Made by a program: the position numbers and the translations under genes
From: Caldisericales bacterium
Lineage (GTDB): Bacteria > Caldisericota > Caldisericia > Caldisericales > Caldisericaceae
Direction: 5' to 3'
Assembly: GCA_015485995.1 (NCBI GenBank)
Contig: WFSP01000056.1
Span: forward strand, 1-16,871
DNA length: 16,871 bases
Part shown: piece after piece, positions 6,082-16,871 of the stretch
Numbering within the stretch: position 1 is the first letter of the stretch
Layout: every line of letters starts with the position of its first letter
The notes under the pieces: generated by a model
Databases searched by the model: none
What the model was told of the DNA's origin: nothing
What the model saw: the letters and a program-made list of their open reading frames with translations, nothing else

Positions 6082-7229
6082 GGAAGAAATTTCTCAAACA
6101 CAACATTTGCAACGTACATACCTTTTTTCGTGAGAGAAAAATAATTTTTACCTTCTTTTATTAATTTTTGCTGTTTTAAACTGCTAATTTCATTTCTGAA
6201 ATCAGTTTCCATAAAGTTTCCAAACCTTAAATAGTAATTTCTTTTACTTGCTCCCTTTGTCATTCTGAGATTCATTATAATATGTTCTGCTTTTGCTTTT
6301 TTTCCTGTTAATTGTTCTGCTGAACTAATGGGCAAGTTCCCTTCCTTTACTTTCTTGCAGTAAGACATAATATTTGAAAAGTTTTTTGTCCGTTTTCTCT
6401 GAACGTATGATGCAGCTGAAACACCAAATCCAACATATGGGAAATTTTTCCAGTACTGTATGTTGTGCTTCGAAAAAAATCCGTCTCTGGCAAAGTTGGA
6501 TATTTCGTACTGTTTGTATCCGTTTTCTTCTAACAGTTTTATTCCCTTGCTGTATTCTAAAAATTCTTCTTCATTATCGGGCAGCTTAAGTGTGTTTCGC
6601 ATTTTGAAAAATGGCGTTCCGTCTTCTATTATTAAAGAATAATAAGATATATGCTCGGGGTTTAGTTTAATCGCTTCTTTGAGAGAAAACATCGTTTCTT
6701 TTATCGTTTCTCCGGGAAGTGAGAACATTAAATCCAAATTTATATTTTTGAATCCTGCCTTTCTCAATGTTTCAAATGCGCTATATATTCTTTTTGCATT
6801 ATGGACTCTGCCGAGTACCTTTAACGTCTGTTCGTTAAATGATTGTGCTCCAAGGCTAACTCTATTTACGCCAATTTCCCTGTATTCTATAAATTTTGAT
6901 AAGTTAACTGTCTCCGGGTTTGCCTCTATTGTGAACTCTGTTACATTTTTTGTTTCAAAGTGCTTCTTAATCACTTTTATAATTTTCGAAAGCTCCTTTG
7001 GAGTTAAAAGAGAAGGGGTGCCTCCTCCGAAATAAATTGTGGAAATGTTGAGGCCGTTGTATCCTAACGAATCACAAAAAATTTCAATTTCCTTTATGAG
7101 GTATTTTGTGTAAGCTTCAAGTTTCCCGCTCGTATAGTTAAATGAAACAAAATCACAATAGTTGCATTTCTTAATACAGTACGGAATGTGTATATAAAGT
7201 GCAATTCCTATGTTACTTTTTCTTTTCAC
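6078..7229 (-). CDS. hemW: HemW-type radical SAM protein (haem chaperone / HemN-like)
   Basis: The 383-residue protein opens with YIHIPYCIKKCNYCDF, holding the radical SAM CxxxCxxC cluster at Cys18, Cys22 and Cys25. It then shows IYFGGGTPSLL (SAM-binding GGGTP), VNRVSLGAQSFNEQTLKVLGR and LDLMFSLPGET. The C-terminal HemN_C part contains LRMTKGASKRNYYLRFG. HemW binds haem and is thought to insert it into respiratory proteins; true coproporphyrinogen dehydrogenase HemN is longer at the N-terminus. The length and missing N-terminal extension favour HemW, though annotation of this group is often confused. The start is a GTG at 7229, inside the end of lepA (17-bp overlap), and no ATG lies near. It is the last gene of the clpC-lepA-hemW operon. 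Confidence 0.9.
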   Translation of the reverse strand: MKRKSNIGIALYIHIPYCIKKCNYCDFVSFNYTSGKLEAYTKYLIKEIEIFCDSLGYNGLNISTIYFGGGTPSLLTPKELSKIIKVIKKHFETKNVTEFTIEANPETVNLSKFIEYREIGVNRVSLGAQSFNEQTLKVLGRVHNAKRIYSAFETLRKAGFKNINLDLMFSLPGETIKETMFSLKEAIKLNPEHISYYSLIIEDGTPFFKMRNTLKLPDNEEEFLEYSKGIKLLEENGYKQYEISNFARDGFFSKHNIQYWKNFPYVGFGVSAASYVQRKRTKNFSNIMSYCKKVKEGNLPISSAEQLTGKKAKAEHIIMNLRMTKGASKRNYYLRFGNFMETDFRNEISSLKQQKLIKEGKNYFSLTKKGMYVANVVFEKFLP

Positions 7230-9024
7230 CCTTTACCGAAAGTACGGAGAAGAATGCCTCCTGGGGAATGGCTATGTTGCCTACTTGCTTCATTTTCTTT
7301 TTGCCCTCTTTCTGTTTTTCCAATAGCTTTCTTTTCCTTGTAATATCACCGCCGTAGCACTTTGCAATTACATCTTTTCTAAACGGGACTATTCGTTCTT
7401 TTGCTATTATCTTGCTGCCTATTGCCGCTTGCAGCTTTACTTCGAACATTTGCCTTGGAATTGTCTTTCTTAACCTTGTAAGTATTTCCCTTCCGACGTA
7501 TACGGCCTTTTCTCTGTGTGCCATAAAAGAAAGTGCATCTACGGGGTTTTTATTGATCAATATGTCGACTTTTACGATATCGGCTTTATTAAATCCTTTT
7601 AGTTCGTAATCTAATGTGCCATAACCGCGTGTTACGGATTTTAATTTGTCAAAGAAATCAGTAACAATTTCTTGCAATGGGATTTCATACCGCAAAATTG
7701 TTCTTTTTGATTCGGGATAGGCCATATCTTTAAACGTGGCTCTTCTTGTATTTAGTAGTTCCATTACGTTTCCTATAAATTCAGGAGGAGTCATTATAGA
7801 TGCTTCTACTATTGGTTCCCTGACTTCTTCTATTGTGGAAGGGTCCGGGAATTTTCCTGGGTTATCGATTTTTACCACTTTACCCGTTCTTAATACGATT
7901 TCATATTCTACATTTGGCACTGTTGCAACAATTTCCTGTCCAAACTCTCTCTTCAAGCGTTCTATGGTGATTTCAAGGTGCAGAAGGCCTGAGAAACCAC
8001 ACCTAAACCCAAAACCTAATGCCTGGGAATTTTCAGGTTGGTATGTAAATGCAGGATCATTTAGATGAAGTTTTTCCATAGCCTTTTTTAAGGCCTCAAA
8101 TTCATTTGTATTAAGCGGATATATACCGGCAAACACCATTGGAATATTTTTTCTAAATCCCGGTATCGGTTCCTTTGTACGATTTTCCGCGTTTGTTACG
8201 GTATCGCCCGTACGTACATCAAGAGGGTCTCTTATAACTGCGGTAAAGTATCCGACATCTCCTGCAGTAAGCTCTTTCGTTTTTTCCATTTTTAGCCTGA
8301 AAATTCCTGTTTCTTCTACGTCAAACTCTTTGCCCACGGACATAAATCTTATTTTGTCGCCGGGTTTTATTTTTCCGTCGAATATGCGTATGTATACAAC
8401 AACTCCTTTATACGTATCGAAGTGTGAATCAAATACCAATGCTTTTAACGGGGCATTTTCATTTCCATTAGGCGGGGGAATTTTTTGAATTACTGTCTTT
8501 ATTAATTCATCTACACCGGTACCAAGCTTTGCGCTTATCTTCAAAATTTCTTCTCTTGATATTCCAAGCATTTCTTCAATTTCCCCAGCCGTTCCTTCTA
8601 TATCTGCACCGTTAACGTCAATCTTATTTGTTACAGGTATGATCGTAAGATCATTATCCAATGCAAGGTATGTATTTGCAATGGTTTGTGCCTCTACGCC
8701 CTGTGTTGCGTCAACGAGCAACACTGCTCCTTCGCAAGCTTTCAAGCTCCTTGAAACTTCGTAGCTAAAATCCACGTGTCCAGGTGTGTCGATAATATTA
8801 AAGAGGTATTTTTCGCCGTTCACTTCCATATCGAGGCTTACGGGATGCGCACGTATCGTTATTCCGCGTTCTCTTTCCAATGACATACTATCTAGCACTT
8901 GAGCTTCTTTGTTCCTATTATTAATAAGGCCCGCTTTTTCCAGAAGCCTATCTGCAAGAGTGGATTTCCCATGGTCGATATGAGCTATTATCGAGAAATT
9001 TCTTATGTTATCCTTTTGCTCCAA
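7213..9024 (-). CDS. lepA: Elongation factor 4 (LepA), ribosome-associated translational GTPase
   Basis: EF4 acts on the ribosome in initiation, assembly or back-translocation and resembles EF-G without domain IV. The 603-residue protein carries G1 AHIDHGKS (14-21), the switch I segment ERERGITI (50-57), G3 DTPGH (79-83) and G4 NKID near 134. Domain II and III motifs and the EF-G-like [12 protein letters not shown] region follow. The LepA-specific C-terminal domain contains [40 protein letters not shown] and [11 protein letters not shown]. Length is typical. The start is TTG at 9024, inside the clpC end (17-bp overlap), with AAAGGTG a few bases upstream; the resulting [20 protein letters not shown] is the normal family start. 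The rare start codon and overlap suggest coupled, possibly low, translation. Context with hemW downstream recurs in several bacterial groups. Confidence 0.97.
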   Translation of the reverse strand: MEQKDNIRNFSIIAHIDHGKSTLADRLLEKAGLINNRNKEAQVLDSMSLERERGITIRAHPVSLDMEVNGEKYLFNIIDTPGHVDFSYEVSRSLKACEGAVLLVDATQGVEAQTIANTYLALDNDLTIIPVTNKIDVNGADIEGTAGEIEEMLGISREEILKISAKLGTGVDELIKTVIQKIPPPNGNENAPLKALVFDSHFDTYKGVVVYIRIFDGKIKPGDKIRFMSVGKEFDVEETGIFRLKMEKTKELTAGDVGYFTAVIRDPLDVRTGDTVTNAENRTKEPIPGFRKNIPMVFAGIYPLNTNEFEALKKAMEKLHLNDPAFTYQPENSQALGFGFRCGFSGLLHLEITIERLKREFGQEIVATVPNVEYEIVLRTGKVVKIDNPGKFPDPSTIEEVREPIVEASIMTPPEFIGNVMELLNTRRATFKDMAYPESKRTILRYEIPLQEIVTDFFDKLKSVTRGYGTLDYELKGFNKADIVKVDILINKNPVDALSFMAHREKAVYVGREILTRLRKTIPRQMFEVKLQAAIGSKIIAKERIVPFRKDVIAKCYGGDITRKRKLLEKQKEGKKKMKQVGNIAIPQEAFFSVLSVKGEKKK

Positions 9025-11461
9025 CCTTCACCTTTCTATTTTCAAAAACAAATTTATCATTTTCTTTGTTGAGTTTCACAAGTATTGTATCGCCATTTTT
9101 GAATGTGCCCTCTAAAATTTTCATTGCTATTGGGTCTTCCACTTCTTTTTCAATCAATCTTTGCAAAGGCCTTGCTCCATATTCTTCACTGTATCCCTTT
9201 CTTGCAAGATACTTCCTTGCGTCCTCTTTAAGCTCAAGGCGTATATTACTTTCAGACATATTCTGTTCTACACGTTGCAATAGAATATCAACAATCTTTT
9301 CAATCTCCTTCATTGTAAGGGGGTAGAAAACAATTATATCATCCAATCTGTTTAAAAATTCCGGCTTAAAGATATTTTTTAGCGAAACAAGCAATTTCTT
9401 CTTTTTCTCTTCAAATGATTCAGCTTTTGAGCCTATATCAAAACCCAGAGATTTTTCTTTTAATTTTACGCTGCCGAAGTTAGAGGTTAAAATTATCGCA
9501 GTGTTCTTAAAATCTACGGTGTGCCCCTGAGAGTCAGTAACCCTCCCTTCGTCCATCACCTGTAAAAGTATATCAAAGATGTCAGGGTGTGCTTTCTCTA
9601 TTTCGTCAAACAGTACCACTGAATACGGTTTTCTTCTTACTACTTCTGTGAGCTGGCCACCTTCTTCATAACCTACGTAGCCGGGGGGGGAACCGATAAG
9701 GCGCGAAACTGCGAACTTCTCCATATATTCGGACATATCGAATCTAATTAAGGCATTTTCACTTCCAAACAAAAATTCAGCAAGAGCTTTTGCAAGTTCT
9801 GTTTTTCCAACACCTGTCGGCCCAAGGAAAAGAAATGTGCCTATTGGTTTGTTTGGGTTTTTAAGCCCTGCCCTGGCTCTTCTTATTGCATTAGAAACTG
9901 ACTTAATTGCCGAATCTTGCCCGACTATGCGTTTATGCAGCCCTTTTTCCATATAAACCAACCTCTTACGTTCATCGGAAAGAAGTTTCTCAATAGGAAT
10001 ATTCATCCACATAGAAATGATTTTTCTAATGTGGTCTTCGCTGAGTTCAGGTTCTTCCTCATTGTTTGACATAGAAAGCAAGAGTTTTAAATGATTAAGC
10101 GATGTTCTTTCTTTTTCTCTCAGCTCGTCAACTTCGAGCAATTTTCTTTCCCTAATTGCTTTATATTTGTTTTCCCTGATTTCTTTAAGCTCTTTCTCTA
10201 TTTTTTTTATTTCGGAGTTTTTTGATAGCTGAAGCCTGAGACGGGCTGCTGCCTCATCGATTACATCTATTGCTTTGTCTGGAAGAAATCTGTCTGTGAT
10301 ATACTTTTCCGAAAGGTTTACCGCTGCGCTAATCGCATTATCTGTAATTTTTACATGGTGAAATTTCTCGTATCTGTCGCTGAGCCCTTCAAGTATTTTT
10401 ATACTTTCCGCTTTAGTGGGCTCCCTTACAAAAATAGGCTGGAAGCGCCTCTCCAATGCGGCATCTTTTTCTATATAGCGCCTGTATTCTTTCAGTGTCG
10501 TTGCTCCTATTATCTGAATTTCCCCACGTGCAAGCGGTGGTTTAAGTATATTGGATGCATCGATTGCACCCTCCGCTGCCCCGGCCCCTACAATTGTATG
10601 CAGCTCGTCTATAAAGAGTATTACAGTTTTACCTGATTTTGCCACCTCTTTGAGAATCTTCTTCATTCGTTCCTCGAATTCGCCTCTGTATTTTGTTCCT
10701 GCAATAACTGAGGACAAATCAAGCGCCACAAGCCTTTTGTTTGCTAATAATTCCGGGACATCACCGTTAGCTATTTTTTGTGCCAACCCTTCCACAATTG
10801 CTGTTTTCCCCACTCCGGGGTCGCCTACGATTGCAGGATTATTTTTTTTCCTTCTCATCAAGATTTCTATAATTCTTTCCATTTCATTCTCGCGGCCTAT
10901 TACAGGGTCAAGCTCTCCTCTTTCTGCAAGCAACGTAAGGTCTCTACTGTTCTCATCTAATGTCGGAGTTTTAGAGTTTGTCCTGGAACGCATTTTTTGC
11001 TTACTTGTCTTTTTCTCTCCAAGCATTGAATATATTGTTTCTTCAAATTGGCTCAAATCAACATTCATATCCCGAAGTATTTGTACGGCAACTCCACCAC
11101 CGTCATGCAGTATAGCAAGAAGCAAGTGTTCAGTGCTTACATATGTATCCCCGAGATTTATTGCTTCTCTTTCTGCCATCTCAAGAACTCTTTTGGCACG
11201 AGGAGTCAATATTATATCTTCTCTTTCCGAAACATTGCTTTGCTTGTTCTCTTTTATAAGGTTTTCTATTTTTTCTAATAATTCTTGAGGATCGATACCT
11301 GTGCTGACAATTGCCTGAAATGCGATACCTTCCCCGAGTTTTATTAACCCAAGCAGTATATGCTCGGTTCCAAGGTAGTCGTTATTTAAAAAGTGGGCTT
11401 CTTCTTGTGCAAGCCAAACTGCTTTTTGAGCCCTTTCAGTCAAATTATTCCAATTCATCAT
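9008..11461 (-). CDS. clpC: ATP-dependent Clp protease ATP-binding subunit ClpC
   Basis: AAA+ unfoldase that feeds substrates to ClpP. The 817-residue protein has two N-terminal Clp_N repeats (about 1-150) and a first AAA domain with Walker A GDPGVGKT (213-220) and Walker [12 protein letters not shown] charged UVR-like coiled segment sits near 425-460. The second AAA domain has Walker A GPTGVGKT (547-554), the pore-region [17 protein letters not shown] (from 590) and [13 protein letters not shown]. The C-terminus contains [24 protein letters not shown]. The short UVR-like middle, not a long ClpB M-domain, supports ClpC. Two ATGs lie in tandem (11461 and 11458); AAGGAG at 11472-11467 is 5 and 8 nt away, so either may be used. 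ctsR, mcsA and mcsB, which precede clpC in Bacillus, are absent; gyrB is divergent instead. A run of eight C encodes part of GSPPG. Confidence 0.96.
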   Translation of the reverse strand: MMNWNNLTERAQKAVWLAQEEAHFLNNDYLGTEHILLGLIKLGEGIAFQAIVSTGIDPQELLEKIENLIKENKQSNVSEREDIILTPRAKRVLEMAEREAINLGDTYVSTEHLLLAILHDGGGVAVQILRDMNVDLSQFEETIYSMLGEKKTSKQKMRSRTNSKTPTLDENSRDLTLLAERGELDPVIGRENEMERIIEILMRRKKNNPAIVGDPGVGKTAIVEGLAQKIANGDVPELLANKRLVALDLSSVIAGTKYRGEFEERMKKILKEVAKSGKTVILFIDELHTIVGAGAAEGAIDASNILKPPLARGEIQIIGATTLKEYRRYIEKDAALERRFQPIFVREPTKAESIKILEGLSDRYEKFHHVKITDNAISAAVNLSEKYITDRFLPDKAIDVIDEAAARLRLQLSKNSEIKKIEKELKEIRENKYKAIRERKLLEVDELREKERTSLNHLKLLLSMSNNEEEPELSEDHIRKIISMWMNIPIEKLLSDERKRLVYMEKGLHKRIVGQDSAIKSVSNAIRRARAGLKNPNKPIGTFLFLGPTGVGKTELAKALAEFLFGSENALIRFDMSEYMEKFAVSRLIGSPPGYVGYEEGGQLTEVVRRKPYSVVLFDEIEKAHPDIFDILLQVMDEGRVTDSQGHTVDFKNTAIILTSNFGSVKLKEKSLGFDIGSKAESFEEKKKKLLVSLKNIFKPEFLNRLDDIIVFYPLTMKEIEKIVDILLQRVEQNMSESNIRLELKEDARKYLARKGYSEEYGARPLQRLIEKEVEDPIAMKILEGTFKNGDTILVKLNKENDKFVFENRKVKVGAKG

Positions 11462-11480
11462 ATCATCTCCTTACACTTAT

Positions 11481-11508
11481 ATTTTATATCATTGTAGCAA
11501 AAAGCCAA
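11481..11508 (-). promoter_or_regulatory. Predicted promoter of the clpC-lepA-hemW operon
   Basis: Minus-strand TTGGCT (11508-11503) and TAAAAT (11486-11481) are 16 bp apart. The leader would be about 13 nt and contains AAGGAG. A copy of ATCATTGTA (11488-11496, plus-strand sense) lies in the spacer; the same 9-mer recurs at 11520-11528. No CtsR-type operator was recognised. Confidence 0.45.
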
Positions 11509-11522
11509 ATCAGCCCAGAATC

Positions 11523-11549
11523 ATTGTAAAATTCTAAAAAGTTTACAAT
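11523..11549. promoter_or_regulatory. Inverted repeat over the gyrB -35 box (candidate operator)
   Basis: ATTGTAAA (11523-11530) and its exact complement TTTACAAT (11542-11549) flank an 11-bp AT-rich centre. The right arm contains the predicted gyrB -35 box. The half-site centres are 19 bp apart, roughly two helical turns, which would suit a dimeric regulator. A partial third half-site (ATTGTA, 11491-11496) sits in the clpC promoter spacer. Both arms are AT-rich, and the octamer also occurs in nearby coding DNA, so chance is not excluded. Confidence 0.4.
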
Positions 11550-11569
11550 TTTCAAATTTCTGGTAAAAT
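11542..11569 (+). promoter_or_regulatory. Predicted promoter of gyrB-gyrA
   Basis: TTTACA (11542-11547) and TAAAAT (11564-11569) are 16 bp apart, with TG one base before the -10 box (extended -10). Transcription would start near 11576, leaving a leader of about 24 nt with GGAGG at 11587-11591, 8 nt before the gyrB ATG. gyr promoters are often supercoiling-sensitive; nothing here proves that. Confidence 0.55.
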
Positions 11570-11599
11570 ACATTGGCTAAAGAAATGGAGGTTAAATAA

Positions 11600-13510
<1,911 letters not shown>

Positions 13511-13521
13511 AGAGGTGATAT

Positions 13522-15966
13522 ATGGCAGATTTATTTGGTGAAAAAGTAATCAATGTTGCAGTAGAAGACGAAATTAGAAAATCATATCTTGATTATTCAT
13601 TGAGTGTTATAATCGGGAGGGCGCTTCCTGACATAAGAGATGGGTTAAAGCCTGTCCATAGAAGAATTTTATTTGCAATGAACGAGATGGGATGTCTCCC
13701 GAATAAACCTTACAAAAAGAGCGCAAGAGTTGTAGGAGAGGTCTTGGGTAAGTTTCACCCGCACGGTGATATTGCTCTTTATGGTGCTCTGGTAAGAATG
13801 GCACAGCCATTTTCTCTAAGATACCCTCTGATTGACGGCCACGGGAATTTTGGTTCCATTGACGGAGATGCACCTGCCGCGATGCGTTACACTGAGGCAC
13901 GCCTTTCGCCAATAGCAATGGAACTTTTGGATGGTTTAAACGAAGAGAGCGTGAAGCTAATTCCAAATTTTGATAACACTTTAAAAGAACCCATCGTATT
14001 ACCGGCGAAATTTCTTAATTTACTTGCCAACGGGTCTTCAGGTATTGCCGTGGGAATGGCAACAAATATACCTCCGCATAACTTCAGCGAGCTGATTGAT
14101 GCGCTTGTAGAAATTATTGATAGAGAAAAACTGAAAAATGAAGCAATTGAGCCTGAAGAACTGCTAAAATTTATAAAAGGACCTGACTTCCCAACATCCG
14201 GTATAATCGTAGGAAAAACAGGAATTAAAGATTATTTTCTTACAGGAAGAGGAACCGTCACAATTCGGGGCAAGGGGCACGTAGAGCACATAAAACGCAG
14301 CAAAAGGGTACACTATGTAATAACCGAGCTTCCCTACGAGGTGAACAAATCCAATCTTGTTCAAAAGATTGCAGACCTTGTTCGTGCGAAACGTTTCACT
14401 GGTATTGAAGATATCAGAGATGAATCGGACAGGGATGGAATAAGGGTTGTAATAAAGCTTTCCCCTGATGTGAACATAAACGTTTTTGAGAATAATTTGC
14501 GCACTCACACACAGTTTGAGAAACGCTACGGAGTAATTCTCCTTGGCATTTCAAATAATGTGCCGAAAGTATTTACAATGAAAGAGCTTCTGCTTCAATT
14601 CCTTTCATTCAGAAAAGAAGTTGTTTTAAAACGTGCACGTTTCCAGCTAAAAAAGGCAGAAGACCATCTTGAAATTTTGAATGGCCTTGAAAAGGCAATT
14701 TTACATATTGACGAAGTGATAAAAATTATTCGCGGTTCTGACAATTCTCAGGCTGCAGCTGCAAAATTAAAGGTTTTACTTGGTATTACTGATGTTCAGG
14801 TTAAAGCGATTCTTGATATGAAACTGTCGCGCCTTACTAACCTTGAGCAGAAAAAGCTTACGGATGAAATTAAAAACACAGAGCAAAAAATTTCCGAACT
14901 TAACGCATTGTTGCAAAACGAAAGCATATTGTGGAATAAAATTAGAGACGATTTGTTCCGTGTAAAAGCAAAATTCGGTGACAAGAGGCGCACGGAGATT
15001 ATAAATGAGGAAGGCAGCATTGATATTGAGGATCTAATTGAGAATAAACCGGTGGTAATCTCTATAACGAAAGATGGATACATAAAGAGAATGCCGGAAG
15101 GCTCTTTTAAAATTCAGAGGCGTGGTGGTAAAGGCGTAATTGGCCAGAGCAGCAGCGAAGAAGATTCTCTCAGTGACGTCTATTCCGCAACAACGAAGAG
15201 CGGGATGCTGTTCTTTACCAACAAAGGTAAAGTTTATAGCTTGAAAGTTTATGAAGTCCCCGCGTCAAGAAGGGAAGCAAAAGGGACATCCATTTACAGA
15301 CTTATTCGCCTTGACAGCGATGAGAAAATTACGGCGGCAATTCCCCTTACCAACCAAACTTCTGCAAAAAGCTTGCTTCTTGTAACTAAGTACGGAACAG
15401 GCAAAAGAGTAAATATTAAAAATTTTGAAAGGGTAATGAGTTCCGGGAAAATCGCGATAAAACTATCCGAAAAAGATGAGCTTGCCGTAGTCGTGCCTCT
15501 TAAGGACGAAGAGGACTATATTATCATTACCGCTCGGGGATATTCCGTTAGGACATCTTCAAAAGAAGTTCGAGAAATGGGAAGAATCGCCCAGGGCGTA
15601 GGGCTTATAAGGCTTGTAAGAGGTGATTATGTTGTAAGCGCTGTTGCTGCAAGCGAAAATTCTCAGCTGTTCATTGTTACAGAAAAGGGCTACGGGAAAA
15701 GGACAAAATGGTTAGATATAAGAAAAATTAAGAGAAGAGGAAAGGGTGTTAAGTGTATAAGGGTAAATGAAAAAACGGGCCCGGTTAAAGGAACACTTAT
15801 AGTAAACAATAACGATAAAATTGTGGTGATGTCTAAAAATGGAAACGTAATAAAATTTGAAGTATCCTATGTTAGAGTAATGGGAAGGACTGCTATGGGC
15901 GTAAGAGTTATTAAGTTTAAGCAGTCTGATGATGCTGTTGCCTCAATAGATACGACTTCCGAATAA
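13522..15966 (+). CDS. gyrA: DNA gyrase subunit A
   Basis: DNA-cleaving and wrapping subunit of gyrase. The 814-residue protein begins with the winged-helix breakage-reunion domain ([18 protein letters not shown] at 33-50) and has catalytic Tyr123 in [12 protein letters not shown] coiled-coil tower region follows, then a six-bladed C-terminal domain. The GyrA box QRRGGKG is exact at 532-538, which marks true gyrase rather than topoisomerase IV. Within the quinolone-resistance region the sequence reads [17 protein letters not shown]: Ile84 and Gly88 stand where E. coli has Ser83 and Asp87. AGAGGTGAT lies just before the ATG. It is co-transcribed with gyrB and, one base after its TAA, with the next gene. 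Confidence 0.97.
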   Translation: MADLFGEKVINVAVEDEIRKSYLDYSLSVIIGRALPDIRDGLKPVHRRILFAMNEMGCLPNKPYKKSARVVGEVLGKFHPHGDIALYGALVRMAQPFSLRYPLIDGHGNFGSIDGDAPAAMRYTEARLSPIAMELLDGLNEESVKLIPNFDNTLKEPIVLPAKFLNLLANGSSGIAVGMATNIPPHNFSELIDALVEIIDREKLKNEAIEPEELLKFIKGPDFPTSGIIVGKTGIKDYFLTGRGTVTIRGKGHVEHIKRSKRVHYVITELPYEVNKSNLVQKIADLVRAKRFTGIEDIRDESDRDGIRVVIKLSPDVNINVFENNLRTHTQFEKRYGVILLGISNNVPKVFTMKELLLQFLSFRKEVVLKRARFQLKKAEDHLEILNGLEKAILHIDEVIKIIRGSDNSQAAAAKLKVLLGITDVQVKAILDMKLSRLTNLEQKKLTDEIKNTEQKISELNALLQNESILWNKIRDDLFRVKAKFGDKRRTEIINEEGSIDIEDLIENKPVVISITKDGYIKRMPEGSFKIQRRGGKGVIGQSSSEEDSLSDVYSATTKSGMLFFTNKGKVYSLKVYEVPASRREAKGTSIYRLIRLDSDEKITAAIPLTNQTSAKSLLLVTKYGTGKRVNIKNFERVMSSGKIAIKLSEKDELAVVVPLKDEEDYIIITARGYSVRTSSKEVREMGRIAQGVGLIRLVRGDYVVSAVAASENSQLFIVTEKGYGKRTKWLDIRKIKRRGKGVKCIRVNEKTGPVKGTLIVNNNDKIVVMSKNGNVIKFEVSYVRVMGRTAMGVRVIKFKQSDDAVASIDTTSE

Positions 15967-15967
15967 T

Positions 15968-16871
15968 ATGAAAAAAGAGCAAAAAGAAAGTGTTGAATCT
16001 GCAGCTCTGATTACCGTTGCTGTATTATTGATTCTATTCTTTATCTTTTTGCTCTATAAAGTAAGGGTAGTGATTCCACCTATCCTCTACGGGGCATTTA
16101 TTGCTTATCTTCTGTTACCTATCACTGATTTCTTTAATAAAAAAATACCCCGTTTCCTTGCTTCAATTTTATCCATTTCTATTCTAATATTTATTTTATT
16201 GTTACTTGGATATCTACTTATACCCCAGGTTACCAAACAGATAGGCGAAGCAATAGTTCGCATTCCTGAAATTACGCATTCTGTAATAGATTATATAAAT
16301 GGCATCGTTGCGCTCGTTCCGGGCGCAAAGGAAGGTAATTTTACAAATAATTTTCTTTCAAGTATGTCTGCAAATATAGAATCTAATTTAACAAGTTTAA
16401 TGCAAGGTGCTACAACACTTGTTTTAAGACGTGTGTCTCTGATTCCTTCCGTATTTGTTTCATTTGTTCTTGCTTTTTTCTTTATGAAAGACTCACATTT
16501 ACTGTTTAGCATTTCGTCTAATTTTTTTGACGGAAAAAAGAATAAAGACTGGGTTCTCTTCTTAAAGGAATCGGATAAAGATGTCCGCGACTACTACAGC
16601 GTAATTTTGCTTATCGCTCTAAGCACTGGTGTTATAATGGGGCTGATGAGTTACTTTGTCGGCGTTCCGTATTATATAATGATAGGGGCTATGGATTCTA
16701 TTTTAGAGCTTTTGCCCTATATAGGCCCAACAATCGTGTTTACGGTAGGGTCAATCTTTGCTTTGTTCGTATCCTGGAAAACATTTATACTTTTTGCGAT
16801 TTTTTTCTTCGCAATAGAAATAGTTCAGTCTCAAATTGCAATTCCTCATTTTGCCGGTGAGAGAATAAACC
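15968..16871 (+). CDS. AI-2E family (PerM/YtvI-like) membrane transporter, 5' part (runs off the right edge)
   Basis: The open frame starts at the ATG at 15968 (MKKEQKESVESAALIT...) and has no stop before the window ends, so 301 residues are visible. Hydrophobic segments lie at about 13-31, 36-53 and 62-85. A soluble central part follows (about 86-160, with GNFTNNFLSSMSANIESNL). More membrane segments come after LIPSVFVSFVLAFFFMKD, ending with a cluster around 210-300. The motif ILELLPYIGPTIVF (about 245-258) is characteristic of the AI-2E transporter family (PF01594). Members include the AI-2 exporter TqsA, sodium/proton antiporters and sporulation protein YtvI, so the substrate cannot be named. 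It follows gyrA by one base (TAATATG) without a clear ribosome-binding site, so translational coupling to gyrA is likely. Confidence 0.87.
   Translation, partial: MKKEQKESVESAALITVAVLLILFFIFLLYKVRVVIPPILYGAFIAYLLLPITDFFNKKIPRFLASILSISILIFILLLLGYLLIPQVTKQIGEAIVRIPEITHSVIDYINGIVALVPGAKEGNFTNNFLSSMSANIESNLTSLMQGATTLVLRRVSLIPSVFVSFVLAFFFMKDSHLLFSISSNFFDGKKNKDWVLFLKESDKDVRDYYSVILLIALSTGVIMGLMSYFVGVPYYIMIGAMDSILELLPYIGPTIVFTVGSIFALFVSWKTFILFAIFFFAIEIVQSQIAIPHFAGERIN

Noticed and set aside
7915..7927. Possible -24/-12 sigma-54 promoter TGGCAC..TTGCA
   Set aside because: GG and GC are 9 bp apart instead of 12, and the site lies inside lepA. A TGGCACG at 11194 within clpC lacks the -12 element.
10551..11288. 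A 245-codon plus-strand open frame opposite clpC (and a 205-codon one at 2838-3455 opposite yvcK)
   Set aside because: Both are the antisense of strongly conserved coding sequence. Their Ser/Phe/Ile-rich translations show no domain, and no ribosome-binding site stands before them.
9008..11461. ClpB or ClpE identity for the Clp ATPase
   Set aside because: There is no long ClpB-type middle domain and no N-terminal zinc finger of ClpE. Two Clp_N repeats and a short UVR-like middle fit ClpC.
13522..15966. Topoisomerase IV subunit (ParC) identity
   Set aside because: An exact GyrA box QRRGGKG and the gyrB-gyrA order support gyrase.
15960..15975. Terminator between gyrA and the membrane protein gene
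   Set aside because: Only one base separates the genes and no hairpin with a T-run is visible.

Overview
This window is a compact, AT-rich stretch of bacterial core chromosome. Genes overlap or abut, and the longest gap is 138 bp. Proteins are rich in Lys, Ile and Glu. The gene set (membrane-anchored YvcK, RapZ, WhiA, sigma-54, ClpC, short-form GyrB, GyrA with a GyrA box) and Shine-Dalgarno sites of the AAGGAGG type suggest a low-GC lineage near the Firmicutes/Clostridia or a deep-branching, perhaps thermophilic phylum such as Thermotogota or Caldisericota. The sequence alone does not settle which. No mobile element, CRISPR array, tRNA, rRNA or obvious intrinsic terminator was seen.

Layout. 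(1) 1-157, minus: 5' end of a glyceraldehyde-3-phosphate dehydrogenase gene (gap) with its own promoter, which overlaps the end of rpoN. (2) 203-4452, minus: an overlapping operon rapZ-yvcK-whiA-rpoN, transcribed right to left. whiA appears to need a 1-nt frame change five codons after its ATG. (3) 4453-4520: a 68-bp divergent promoter region whose two predicted promoters physically overlap; the rapZ transcript is predicted to be leaderless. (4) 4521-6081, plus: two tandem paralogues with an N-terminal DUF4388 (PATAN-like) domain and helix-turn-helix-like tails, function unknown. (5) 6078-11461, minus: operon clpC-lepA-hemW, with two successive 17-bp gene overlaps; its end overlaps the end of the second DUF4388 gene tail to tail. 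(6) 11462-11599: a second divergent promoter region, for clpC and gyrB, with an inverted repeat over the gyrB -35 box. (7) 11600-16871, plus: gyrB-gyrA followed one base later by an AI-2E-family membrane protein that runs off the window.

How the parts fit. The rapZ-yvcK-whiA block is a conserved cell-envelope, carbon-metabolism and division control cluster. Here it is joined to sigma-54 and sits next to gap, so central carbon control and glycolysis are side by side. clpC, lepA and hemW serve protein quality control, translation and haem/iron-sulfur metabolism. gyrBA supplies DNA gyrase. Most of the window is ordinary housekeeping. The parts most worth a second look are the whiA frame break, quinolone-resistance-type residues at both GyrA hot-spot positions, the overlapping or leaderless promoter arrangement at rapZ, and the uncharacterised DUF4388 pair.
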